A stretch of 64,000 nucleotides of DNA from Mangifera indica (Eukaryota > Streptophyta > Magnoliopsida > Sapindales > Anacardiaceae): contig NC_058154.1 of the NCBI RefSeq assembly GCF_011075055.1, positions 5,691,501 through 5,755,500 on the forward strand, given 5' to 3'. The translations under genes and the position numbers were made by a program. The notes beneath the pieces were generated by a model, which saw nothing but the letters and a program-made list of their open reading frames with translations, did not search any database and was not told where the DNA came from. Below, piece by piece: positions 35,969-47,129 of this stretch; position 1 is the first letter of the stretch; each line of letters opens with the position of its first letter.

Positions 35969-37763
35969 TGTAACACCTCTCTCTAAATACATACCTCTAC
36001 ATGAAATATGCCTAAAAAACACGTGTACAAACTTGATTTTTTAATTTAAAATAGTAAAAAATAGCATGACAAGAAATTTTCAAACTTAAATACGTGAAAA
36101 AGGTAAAACGTGGAATATTAACTGAAATACCACATTTAATAAACTTTATAAATTAAACTATCTAAAAATCCAATCCAATAGTCATTGTGTATAATTAATC
36201 ATAAAGGTATAAATGAAATGGCAAAAATACATAAATGGAAAAAAAATCAAATAAAATAACAATTTGGCCCCTCGCCCTCATGTAGTTGCTTGGCTGGACC
36301 ACTGGTTCCCTTATATGCCCTACTACTTACCTCTACCTGTAAAACAGTAAAAAGAAATACGTCAGTGAAAAACACTCAAGTAAGTCAATATCCTTTTGGC
36401 ACCCTGAATACAACCAATAAATCTAGCATTCCATTTGTGAATCTCGATATGGCCACAACTGGACAACCTTATGCCTTAAACATAAGCCCTTTATAAAGGT
36501 CATCAAGGCCTAAGATGATCTTGGCATACATGATGCCTTAGTGAAAGCATATGACACTTTATATGTTTATTAACTATTGTGCCTTGTGTACATGTCATAC
36601 AGTTTATTGGGTTAGATAACTATGATACCCTAGTCACACAAAGAACTCTAGTTACAATCCCTCATTTACCATATACATTAGTTTTGAAATTGATATCTGA
36701 AAACAATCATAAGATGGTTTCTACCACGAGTATGTATATGATACATCTTGCTAACCACCTGAAGAACTATTTGAAAGACCATAATCCCTTACCACACATA
36801 CCTGAACTAAACTAAGCTATGTAGCTAATGCACCTTAACACTAAGTGCATGATACATCTCATAAGTATCTATCTCTTAAAAAGCCTTATTTTTTTCACAT
36901 ATTTTGCCACTTATGCACACAACTGGTGGATATCAATTGTATAATGTTTTCCTAGACTTTTTCTATTTTTGATGTGGATCTAACTCAGATAGGGTCTATT
37001 GTTATCTTCTACATAATCAGACACCTATTATTGGCTAGCTAACCCTTTTCTTTCTATCTTATTCTTTTCTAGGCTATTTTATTTTAAATTCGTATCATTT
37101 TTTTAGTTTAGCGATAAAAGAGTAATTTTTTCTACTTTGAATAGTGATAGGTGTCTTTTCCCTTGATCACAATTGTTAACAAGGAAAGACGTTCATCTCA
37201 TACTGAACATTCATTCACCTAAAATGTTAAAACAAATATCTTATATCGACATAATTTAAAATTGTCCTATGAGAACCTTCTAGGTACTTAATGGCAACCT
37301 TTGAGAAGTGACATTTCATAGCCTAAACTTGGCTTACTTTCCCTGAAATTTTCCAACCAAGAGCCAGACACAAACTACTTAAATAATTTTTGGCTCGTTC
37401 TATTAAATTTCCCAAAAACTTCACTGTATGCAACATATAAAATGTCTATGACTTTCACAGCATGGCCAATTTCATCTATTTTGGATTTCCTCATGAATAA
37501 TCATAAAATAACTTAACCATTACTACAACTTCAAGATTTATGTAACATAATCAGCATATGCATTCCACAATAGCGCAACTTCAAAACCCCTTTTAACAAA
37601 CATAATTTTCTCCCTTCTAGGTTGCTATCGGCCTTCTTCTCTAAGGCTGGTGATAGTGGTTTTTCTTCCCTGGTTTTCCTTTATGTTTCTTAGTGTCCAA
37701 AACACCAAATATGGCAGCTTTGGTTTTTTTTTTTCCTTCCTTCCTCCTTATTTCCAATGGTGA
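35969..37763 (-). repeat. 5' LTR of the Gypsy element, inner part
   Basis: It begins (plus coordinates) TGTAACACCTCTCTC and matches the 3' LTR to about 37390. The following 370 bp have no counterpart in the 3' LTR. It stops at the LINE target site. Confidence 0.85.
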
Positions 37764-38059
37764 GTTTCCTCTTTTTTTTTTGGTAATTAAATTAAATTAA
37801 AACCAAAAAGAACCTTATCACACTACAAGCCCTCGAGCTAAAGAGAAAAGCCAAGCCTTGCCACAGAAAAACCCTAAGTTAAGGCTAAGAAAACACCTAA
37901 CCAAACACCAAAACAAATAACCTCTTGAGTAGTTATCAAGACCTAAAGAGAAGATAGGAAAAAAAAAAGGGCAGAACACATAACAAAAACAAGATCAAAC
38001 ACTCATATTTTAAATATACAATTAAAGAACTTCTAATTGATCATAAGTTGTTTATTTGT

Positions 38060-38560
38060 TGTTGTCTATGGGATATTACTTAAAAGTGATGCTTTTTCTC
38101 TAACCACTTCCATAATACTTGATATGATCTTTTCTTTGCTCATGCTAACCTTGTTGAAACACACATTGTTTCTTTTGATCCAACTGAACAAGATTGTCAT
38201 ACATAAGCTAAGTTTACAAAAAGTGTTCTTCAAATTATCTTTTTTCCATCTCCTGGACATGTGTGAGAGGTAGACATTCCAAGGTTAAGGCACATGGAAG
38301 CAATTACAAAGGTTTAGCAAGTGTCAATAAATCTCCCAACTAATATCACAACTAAAGAAACGATAATCCATATCTTCCCTTCCTTGGTTGCACAAGTTGC
38401 AAGAATGACTAGAAATAAGGTTAAATCACATAATTTTATCTTTAGTCATGAGTTTCCCTTTTATTGCAAGCCAAACCATAAAGAAATGCCTTGGAAAGTG
38501 TTTTTGAAACTAAATCTAGCCACACTATTCCACCTTGTACTTCTTGGTTCTTAATTCCTC
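38060..38560 (-). pseudogene. LINE C-terminal zinc-binding (zf-RVT) region
   Basis: The minus strand reads ARFSFKNTFQGISLWFAIKGK, then CNLCNQGREDMDYRFFSC (a Cys/His cluster), then SRRWKKDNLKNTFCKLSL and IKRNNVCFN. This is the usual C-terminal region after plant LINE RT. One or two stops interrupt it. Confidence 0.8.
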
Positions 38561-39289
38561 TTAAGCCAATCTAATGGAGAAAACACCATTTTTATTGGGC
38601 AGCTACTTAACCATATCTTCACCACTAAGAGGGACACAATCAAGAATTTTTTTAATCTCCATAAGGTCTAGAGAGTTCGTTTGAGGCCAATTCTAACACG
38701 TAACCTTAATCACCTTATTCTTTAAAACATGATTGTTGATGTCGGCATCATAAATAACTTTATTGTCATACTTGTCCTTTAAGAGACCATAAGGATGCCA
38801 ATTGTCATACCAAAAGAGTGTATGCTTTCTATTTCCAATAACCATTTTACATCTAACCTTGACCTCTTTTCGAAGCTATAAAAGTTTTTTACAAGTTTAA
38901 GAGCTCTCTATAGTGGGATTAATTTCCCACAAGCATCTCTTTTTTAATCTATTGCTATGGATCAAATATTCCCATAAGGACTAGTTTTCACTTTAGAGAA
39001 GATTTCATAAGTGCGTTAACAGGATAACCTTGTTCTATTCCTTGCTTCTCATAAGCCCAAGACCTCATCCCTCTTTCAGAATACACAAGTCCTTCTAAGC
39101 CACTTTAGTATTTTTTATATTCAAACCAACCTCATCCCAAAGAAAAGCTCTAAGAAAAAGTTAATCTCCTTATAAACCTTTGAAGGAAGAATGAAGAGAG
39201 AGGACTAATAAATTTGAATACTAAAAAGAACTAACTATAGTAGCATAAGTCTCCTAGCATATGATAGAAAATTACCTTTCTAAGAGGAA

Positions 39290-40560
39290 AGCTACCCTAA
39301 AATCTTTTCTATAAGAGGTTTACAATCATAGATCAAAAGCTTTTTAGAGGTGAGAGAGACGCCAAGATATTTAAAAGAAATGGAATATTCTTCAAACCCA
39401 AGCAAACTAAACAGGTTTCTTCTTTCTTCCATAGATATGCCTAACAAGAAAACACAACTTTTAAAGAGATTAGGTTTAAGCCCTATCCATTTTTGGAAAG
39501 AGTCCAAAGTATTCTTGACAAGTTTGGTAGAAGTTTCATCTACCCTATAAAGTAATAAGAGATCATCTACAAAACATAAGTGAATGATGTTGTTAGGCTT
39601 ACATTTCTAATGATGTCTAAAGTTGTTTTTTTCTTTGAGTTTGTTAAGAGCACATGAGAAAACCTATATAGCAAGCACAAAAAGGTAAGGAGAGATTAGG
39701 TATCCTTACCTAATGCCTTTTGAGCTTCTAAAGAAACCTTTAAGCTTTATATTTATGCAAATCAAGAAAGAAAGTGTCTTGATACAACACTCAATCCAAC
39801 ATACTAAAGGGGTAGGAAACTTTATACAATTAAGCAATGAAATAATGAACTTCCAATCAAGGGAATTGTAGGCTTTCGTTAGGTCGACTTTTATAGCACA
39901 TTTCTCCACCCTTGTGTCCCTATAATATAGAAAGAGTAACTACTAGAAAAAGAGAATTTATCCCTAATATTCCTTCCACCAACAAAAGTGGCTTGGGCCT
40001 TGTTAATGCAATGAGGGAGAATTGGTTTCAACCGGTTTGTAATAATTTTACTTATGCACTTGTTAATAGTGTTAGAATATGTAGTAGGTCTAAAATCCTT
40101 ACAAGATGAGGGATTTCTAACCTTAGAGACAAGGGTAAGGATACTGTAATTCACCTTTTTTAAAAGATGATCAGTCTTAAAGAAATATTGGATAGCTTTA
40201 CCATATCTTCTCAACTACTTCCTAAACACGATAAGCATCCAAACGAGGAGCTTTGTTATTATCCATGGTAAAAATAGTTCCCTTAATTTCCTCCTTTAAA
40301 ACCTCACAAATTAAGGGAGTAGCCATCTCCAAAGGAGTCTAAAACCTATCAAATTCCTCAACTTATCTTCCTTTAGATGACATTCCTTATCACTAGATAG
40401 AACATTTTTAGAATGCTTAATGAACTCCCCTTTTATAATAGATTTTTCAAAGGAGAAAGCATCATCTTCAAGAATAATACCATTATTAGACTTTCTATTT
40501 CTTTTACCAATCACACACTTGAAAAAGTACTTTGCATTTTGATCTCCCTTCCTTAACCAA
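39290..40560 (-). pseudogene. LINE reverse transcriptase
   Basis: Open pieces on the minus strand: LRKGDQNAKYFFK and IGKRNRKSNNGI near 40560-40480; then FFKTDHLLKKVNYSILTLV and CKDFRPTTYSNTINKCISKI (40210-40060) with QATFVGGRNI; KCAIKVDLTKAYNSLDWKF (39905-39850); SSKGIR before a stop; and catalytic FVDDLLLL at about 39555-39575, where both Asp are kept; then LKPNLFKSCVFLLG. The order equals non-LTR RT motifs 1-8. The RT would copy RNA at a nicked target; here the frame is broken in several places. Confidence 0.92.
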
Positions 40561-40569
40561 TGCACCTTA

Positions 40570-41630
40570 GATATTTATTTAGCTAAGGATTCTTCTACCC
40601 AACTTAGACACCTTAATTCATTAGCTTTCATATTTTATTAATGGTAAAGGTCATCATCTTAAAGATTAACTGGAAGATTATGTTATGTCGTATCAAAAAC
40701 CTAGCCTTTTTCACCTAATCCAAAATGCACCAAAAATCCTTCTTGTTGAATTCCTTTAGCTTTCATTTCAACCTCTTAAGTTTTGTTACAAGCTTAAATA
40801 TAGGGCTACCCTCCACATCTTTATTCCAAACACTTCTCACAATATCTAAGAACTGATTATGATAAGCCCACATATTGAAAATTTTGAAAAGGCATTTACT
40901 TTTAGCTCATTCATTCTCACATCTAACCAAGCAAAGGGAGTGGTCCGATAAAGAGGAATTCAAGAAAGAATCACAAGCTCTTTCCACTTCTCATCAATTA
41001 AAGCTTTATCAAATTTGCAAGCAATACAGTTGGTCCCTTCACTATCATTGCTTCAAGTGAAGAAATTCCTAATGAACTGAAGGTCCTCAAGTTCTATTTT
41101 ATGGCACTACTCATTCAAATCATCACTATATTAGCCTCCTTTGTTGTTGCCTCCAAACTTTTCTTTAAGGCCCTTGGTGGTATTAAGAAAAAAAGCATCT
41201 AATTTCTGATATCACACCAAAGTATTTCTTTCCAAAGGATTGTTAGAACCATACACAAAAGTAAGATATAAATTTGGCCCTTCTCTTTTGGGAGAGGCTT
41301 TATAGAAAACTCCTTCGTTTAAGCCAAACACCTCTTTCAACTTATCCATATTTTTGTTCCAACCTACCCAAATTCTACCTCTATGAAAGTGGTTATAATT
41401 GTGGAGTATATCTCACTCATAAAAAATAACCTTCCTATAGAATTCACATTCTCCACCTTAACTTTAGTTTCAATTATTCCCATTATGGTCACTTTATTCT
41501 AAGCCAAGAGAACTCTCACTTCTTTTTGTTTTAAAAGGGAATTAAGCCTCCTTATGTTCCAAGAGCCTAAAATAATTAAGAGGCAACAAAGACAGAAGCC
41601 TTAGCACATTTGCCAATCTTTTCTTTTGGT
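40570..41630 (-). pseudogene. LINE AP-endonuclease region, decayed
   Basis: The reading shifts between frames. NYFRLLEHKEA marks the start by position (compare the N-terminus of plant L1 endonucleases), and TFVYGSNNPLERN near 41270 recalls the VYGSN block. The later His/Asp residues could not be assigned. The call depends on lying between ORF1 and RT. Confidence 0.6.
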
Positions 41631-41639
41631 TTTTCAAAA

Positions 41640-43036
41640 ACATACTACTCTAATACTTTTTCATCTCATTCTCCTTAACAACTATTTGATTGTTCTTCTT
41701 CAAGTCTTTCTCATCAACTCTAATTTTGCCTCTGAATGGAGTAATAGCAAGTGATTCAAACTCATTTGAACTATCTTTATTTAACTTCATAAGTTCTTTT
41801 GAAGGACTAGTTAATGATTCCTCTGAAAGAACTTTATCTTTTTTTTTCTCAAGATTAATCTTTGGAGTTACCTTAACACTGTCCTTTGCCACCTTGTTGT
41901 ATTCTTCTTGTTCAAAATCTCCATTATCTATTGACAACACTTCAAATCCATTCATTAATTTAAGACATGATAAACGTCTCTTAAGTCTTTCCTTTAGTCT
42001 TCTTTATAACTTTTTCTTTAAGTTTCAAGTTTGTTTCTCCTTTTATAACTTCCTTATCTCCTATATTATTAACATACTTTTTCATATTGACTCCCCCTTT
42101 CATATTTCTTACATTTGGCGCTTCCTCATTTCTAAAGTTATCACTATTCTCCTTTGCAAGAGTTCTTCTATATTATTCCTTATTATGTCCAAAATATGAC
42201 CATTTTGAGCATTTAATTGGACACTAATTACGCTTAACTCGCATATTAATTTTCTCACTATTTTGCATGATTAGGTTAATGAAGTCTAAGAAGTTATCAT
42301 CTCAATATGTACCCTTATAAATTCTAGCCTTGTTCCTTTATTAGTCATTGTATCCATGTAAAAAAGTCTCCCATGACCACTCGCAATATAACTAAATCCC
42401 TTCTCAGTCTAATACTCCAAAGGAATATCCCTATATTCCTACTCTCTTAATCTCTCTGGATGCCAATGAAATATTTTTAGTCCATTTTTAGATGAACATA
42501 GGTTGATCACCAAACATCCATATCCCTTCCTTTACCACTTTCATCATACTTTCCTTACTGTTGAATTTCAAAAGAAACATACTCTAATCGAAAGAAGTGG
42601 TCTCAATCAAGCCAAGGTTTTTTCAGTTTTTGAATGCAAATTTATTAACCTGCATGAATGATGGCTTAAAAAAAGCCTACTACACAATTGTACCACTTTT
42701 TTTTACTCCTTCCTCAACCACCATTGTAAAAGAGGCCACACTCACTCTTCCACCACTTGTCGAAGAACTAGGCTTGAAGTATTCTAATACAATTGGAGAA
42801 AAAGCCTTAGCAAAGAGTTTACACTAATTATTTTTAGCACTATAATGATTGGGGGTAAAGGAAGGGGTGAGAGCATAGGAAAGAGGGATAGAAAGAGAAG
42901 CAACATAGGATTTTTCCATTTCGAGAGAAAAAAGAACAAGAAGACAAAAAGGAGAATTAGTTAAAGGTAAAAGACCGTTGTATAGGATGAAGGCTCTAGC
43001 TAATAGGATTAGGAAAGAAAAGAGGTAACTCTCCAT
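41640..43036 (-). pseudogene. LINE ORF1 with DUF4283-like domain and a CCHC knuckle
   Basis: From ATG 43036 the minus strand runs through LSYALTPSFTPNHYSAKNN and a stop, then KLFAKAFSPIVLEYFKPSSS (42830-42770), FLLKFNSKESMMKVVKEGIW and FGDQPMFI (42570-42490), a GRLLYMDTMTNKGTRLEF segment (42370-42310) and CPIKCSKWSYFGHNKEY (42220-42170). In the last, the second Cys of the knuckle is Trp or shifted. A Lys/Glu-rich tail ends at 41650. ORF1 proteins of plant L1 elements bind the element RNA. The plus-strand frame 41690-42199 is only its antisense. Confidence 0.75.
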
Positions 43037-43572
43037 AAAAAACTAATTAGGCAAAGGTTGAATTCTTAAAAAGCACACTATAGAATGTCTATAAGGAAAT
43101 ATAAACACCACAGACTAAAACAGACACAAATATGGCAAAGAAGAAAAGAACGACCACAAGAACTAGGATGACCACTGAGAAGTAGGAAATATTGAAATGA
43201 AAATCAAATTAAACAGAAAAGTCCAAGACCAGAGCTCTACTGAATAGGAAACTAAAAAAAGAACAAAGATAACACCACAAAACACAAGAACAAGTTATAA
43301 AACAACAAGACCAAACCAGTAAAAAATTCACTGAAAGAAGTCAATGACGTATAAAGAAAAAGATATAATAAAAGTGCAAAAGAAAGAAATTTTAACTGTG
43401 ACTTTTTCACCAGAGACTAGTGGGGTCCCCAGTCAAGAGGCTGGCATCAGAAGAGCCATCAGCCAAACATAACAAAAGGACACTAAATAGAGTTACACTA
43501 AGACGAACATAAAGACCACTAACCTAGAGAGAAGAGAGAACATGCAGAGCTAGACTTCTATAGGTTTCCTCT

Positions 43573-43923
43573 CTTTTTCTTTTCATCTTTCCATACTTTT
43601 GTTATTTTATTATTGTATTTCCTTCGCAATCTAAGTGGCATAACGAAATTCCAAAACTTTCGATAGAATTTGTCTTATGAAGAAATTAATTCCATAATAA
43701 ACTAAGATTCTTATTGGGCAAATTTTATTTTATTTATTTATTTTATTTTTTGTTTTTTGAAACTAAATACAGAAAAGTTCATAATTGGACTTTCCTTATA
43801 TGGGTTACCCATCAAAATAAACTTGTCAATTCCAACCTAATTTTAGTTTGAATTTGATCTAAATCAAAAACAAAATTTTTGAAAAAGCATTAATTCCCTT
43901 AGAAATTATTTACGAGTATTATA
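43573..43923 (-). repeat. 5' LTR of the Gypsy element, outer part
   Basis: It continues the LTR beyond the LINE and matches 31110-31380 (for example 'actttccttatatgggttacccatcaaaataaactt'). It ends at TATTATA, corresponding to GTACTACA in the other LTR. Confidence 0.8.
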
Positions 43924-43959
43924 GGTAAATAACTGACTTTGACTCTTTAAAAGAATTGT

Positions 43960-43984
43960 GTATACATACATACATACATACATG

Positions 43985-44048
<64 letters not shown>
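43960..44048. repeat. (CATA)n and (TA)n microsatellite
   Basis: About six CATA/TACA units run into roughly 28 TA units, starting about 35 bp outside the Gypsy LTR. Confidence 0.95.
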
Positions 44049-44053
<5 letters not shown>

Positions 44054-44149
44054 TTACCATTTTGCCTTTTATATTATATGTACAATGTTAAGTTATCAAA
44101 TGTATTTTCAATTTTTGAATAACCAAACAAGTAGTGTTAGATTTTAGTC

Positions 44150-44580
44150 GAGCTTGTTTAAACTAGCAAATGAGTCTAATTCTAATGAATTTAAAACAAG
44201 CTCGATTTAAATGAATTTTAGTTCAAGCTCAAGTTCAAGTTTGAGAATTAAAAAATTTTGAGTTTCAGCTCAAGAATGTTCAACTTGTTAAACTCACATG
44301 CCTGAAAACATTTGATATAAATCAATTAAAATAGCATCGTTTTGATCAGTACGCATCAAAATAATGTAATTTTAGTCAAGTTTTGCTTTGTTATAAATAT
44401 CGAACTAAGCTCAAAACTTGACTTTGTTCAACTTGAGCTCTTCTCCTTTCAAGTGAGTTGAGCTTGGACAACTTTGAGGGAACATTGATAAACTCAAGCT
44501 CAAGATCAACTCTCCTCAAACCAAGTTAAGCTCAAGTTTAGATTATCTCAAATCTAACTCTATAAACAATTAATAAAGGC
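44150..44580. repeat. 'Agctcaag' word-repeat region, probably non-coding part of a hAT-type element
   Basis: The stretch is saturated with variants of 'caagctcaagttcaag' on both strands (for example 44220-44260, 44400-44540). Such sequence is common in terminal parts of plant hAT elements. A hAT transposase tail follows 200 bp later. Confidence 0.4.
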
Positions 44581-44779
44581 AAACTAAGTGAAGGATAGTC
44601 ATTCATGCTTCTTACATGCTTACCTTTTTCTCCACAACATTGTCAACCTTTTCTACCTTCATTTCATATTGTCATTTGGTTGTTCCTTCAGGTATACAAA
44701 TGTTATCAATTCTTTCTCTATAACATTTTCTACTTGATGTTCACCTTTTGGATATATACTCTAATGTTAAATTTATAAG

Positions 44780-45195
44780 ATTGAACAAGATTGAAGATAT
44801 TGTAAAAGTGATGGTTGAAACTAAGAAGGATAAAGTATTTTCATTAGTTTATCTGTAGATAAAACTAGCATTGATTTTATTAGTTGTCACTGCTAGTGTA
44901 GAGAGAATATTTTCAAGAAAGAATTTTGTAAATAATCATTTATGAAATAAAATAAGTGATCAATGGATGAATAATAGCTTAGTTATGTATATAGAAAAAG
45001 ATGTTTTCGATAGTATTGATAATGAAATTATTATACAATATTTTCAAAAGATGAAATCATGTCAAAGGCAATTATAAATGTATTGTTTAATGTATGTATA
45101 TTAATATAAATATTTGTGTTTATTTTAATATAAAATATATTTATGTTACTATAACTTTGACCCCACTAAATATCATTTCTGGATCCGCCAATGAC
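44780..45195 (+). pseudogene. hAT transposase C-terminal (dimerisation) fragment with element end
   Basis: The plus strand gives ASVERIFSRKNFVNNHL with small shifts near 44890-44945, then SDQWMNNSLVMYIEKDVF and IIIQYFQKMKS to about 45070. This is the hAT dimerisation block of plant TTF-type hAT transposases. Just downstream, 'tttctggatccgccaatg' (45177-45194) matches on the minus strand the ends TGGCGGATCCAGAAA of that family, so the element terminus is preserved. The 5' part is absent. Confidence 0.7.
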
Positions 45196-45199
45196 TAAA

Positions 45200-45700
45200 G
45201 GGATACAAAACATCTTTATCAACTTTCAAGATTGAAGTACCACCTCACTTTATTCTTTTATGATAATGTTTTGTAGAACTTGCATTGTCTTAATCTTCCT
45301 TTTGAGCTCATTTTGCCTAGACAGTTGAGCAATGCTCATCCTTACTTTTTTTACTCCCCATCGAATCCAAAAAATGTATAGGCGCAATATGATTCCATTA
45401 TTGCATTTTCTTGTAATTTTTTTTATGAAACTCTTTTTTTTCTTTAGATTTTTTTATCTAGGGTCATTTACTCACCATGGCCTCAAGCCATTGTTTCCAA
45501 TTTTGTTTTTTTAGGCTTACAAAGAAAGTTCCTAGGGTTTTTTAGATTTTCAAAAAGAGAAAAAAAAACGTTTGCATGGAAATTTTGTTTTCTAAGTGCA
45601 TTCTTTGGCCATCCTACATTTTGTTTCTTGTTTTACTTTTATATTTTTCTAAAAAAAAAATTGTTTGTTTTAGTAAGGTGTGACACATTTTTGTATCGTC
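45200..45700. other. Unassigned T-rich DNA
   Basis: A stretch rich in T runs. The open frame 45332-45514 is low in complexity and not protein-like. Confidence 0.5.
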
Positions 45701-45834
45701 TTTAATTAAAGTCCCAATCATCTCTAATTACTTCACATAATTATAATGTAGAAGAGTTCTTATGTTTGCACACGTAAATTGCTTCATTTATTTGCATTAA
45801 TATAAAGTATATATGTGAACTATCCAGATAATTC

Positions 45835-45906
<72 letters not shown>

Positions 45907-47129
45907 AAATTATCAAATTATTCTCTATAGATGTGATATAAATTGGGTAATAATATCACATAATAGGCATACTTAATATTATATAATGAGATGATATTAG
46001 TGCAGGTGATGATGATAGTCATGTTAGTAAATTATTTTTTGAGCATGACAAATAACGATAAATTACATGGTTATTAAGTGGTAATCAACGACTTATTATA
46101 TGATTGTACTAGTATACGAAATAACCCTTTGACTTGAGATGTCATGATTGGATCTGATTTAGATATAGATAATTCATATGATATATAAATATGGGGCTAA
46201 CCACAGTTCATACGAAAGTCCATTTTGATCATATATTGTTTGTATACAGAGATGAATGATGATCAAGGTGAGATCCATTAACTTAAAAATATTGGGTTCA
46301 AAATATTTGTTGATTCATTCTGGTTCTGAGTTCCAAAATGAATGTTGATAAATATTGTAAACTAAAATATCTGGCTAGAGTATAATATAATTCACAAGAA
46401 GAGTATTCATGGTGATGTGTTTTGAATATATCGATCAACAATACATAGAGAATCGAATTTAGGGTTTTAATGAATCGTGAGCCCAAAATCAAGTAGGATT
46501 GGACAATAGAAGGATCTTACTTACATGGAACGTACAATTGGGAAATTAAGTTCAATTAAGTATTTTTCAAGTAGTTTTAGAGGCAATAGTACATTGCTAG
46601 ATTTTACTACAGTCATCGAGTTTTTTTTTATACTTTCTGGATTGTCCGAAAAAGAGTTCATGGTTACACCACATTGAACTTAAAGAGGCATACCAATAAG
46701 CCAAGCATTTTGAGAGTAAGGATTGATTATCCAAGGTTGGCTAGCACTTTCTAAAGAATAATGAAATTAAAATCATATAAAGTGTTATATGGATGCAAAA
46801 GTAACATTTTAAAAGTTAATTGTTAGAGAGATTGAATTAGTGTGGCTAAAGTATATATTTGATATACTTGCATGGTCATAGTTTAAATTGAGAATTTAAA
46901 GGTAGAAAATAACAAATATAAAATTGCCAATTAGCAATCACTATAAAAATGGGTTTTTAGTTCATTTTCAAATACATTAATTCATTTTGAACAAAAAATT
47001 CCCTTAATAAAGAAAAACTCTCCCTTATCCCTTAATACACCTCTCAAGAGACATTTATCTCTCGGGACACCTCTCAATTGGTGCTTTTGCTTGGTTGGTA
47101 CATATCTTTGAAGGCTTTTCACTTGAAAG
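45700..47129 (+). mobile_element. Type A LTR, plus orientation, truncated
   Basis: It matches 6192-7680 in reverse: 'gacttgagatgtcatgattggatctga', 'gagatgaatgatgatcaaggtgagatcc' and 'ggttggctagcactttctaaagaataatgaaa' all have partners there. It contains a (TA)n expansion at 45838-45902. The start is degraded and the end is cut by the next LTR at 47130. Confidence 0.75.
45838..45902. repeat. (TA)n microsatellite inside an LTR
   Basis: About 32 TA units. The matching place in the 6192-7721 LTR has no such run, so the expansion is specific to this copy. Confidence 0.95.

Larger units (their letters stand above)
37773..43563 (-). mobile_element. L1-type LINE, nearly full length, nested in the Gypsy LTR
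   Basis: This 5.8-kb insertion ends on its 3' side in a poly(A) tail, seen as a T run from 37773, and is flanked by the direct repeat GTTTCCTCT at 37764-37772 and 43564-43572. In minus order it holds ORF1 (nucleic-acid binding), endonuclease, reverse transcriptase and a C-terminal zinc-binding region, as in plant L1 elements. Many stops show it is old. Confidence 0.92.
29755..43923 (-). mobile_element. Complete-ended Gypsy chromovirus (Tekay/Del-like) with a LINE inserted in its 5' LTR
   Basis: The 3' LTR is 29755-31380 and the internal region 31381-35968. The 5' LTR is 35969-37763 continued at 43573-43923. Flanking 5-bp sites are GGCAA (29750-29754) and GGTAA (43924-43928), a target duplication with one later change. 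Without the 5.8-kb LINE the element is about 8.4 kb. Order on the minus strand is primer site, gag, protease, RT, RNase H, integrase and a chromodomain-like tail beside the 3' LTR. All ORFs carry stops. Confidence 0.9.

Noticed and set aside
41690..42199. Longest plus-strand frame (169 residues) in the LINE
   Set aside because: Antisense of ORF1; its Ser/Phe/Leu-rich text mirrors the Lys/Glu-rich tail.
43956..44147. Frame with a long Ile-Tyr repeat
   Set aside because: Translation of the (TA)n microsatellite.
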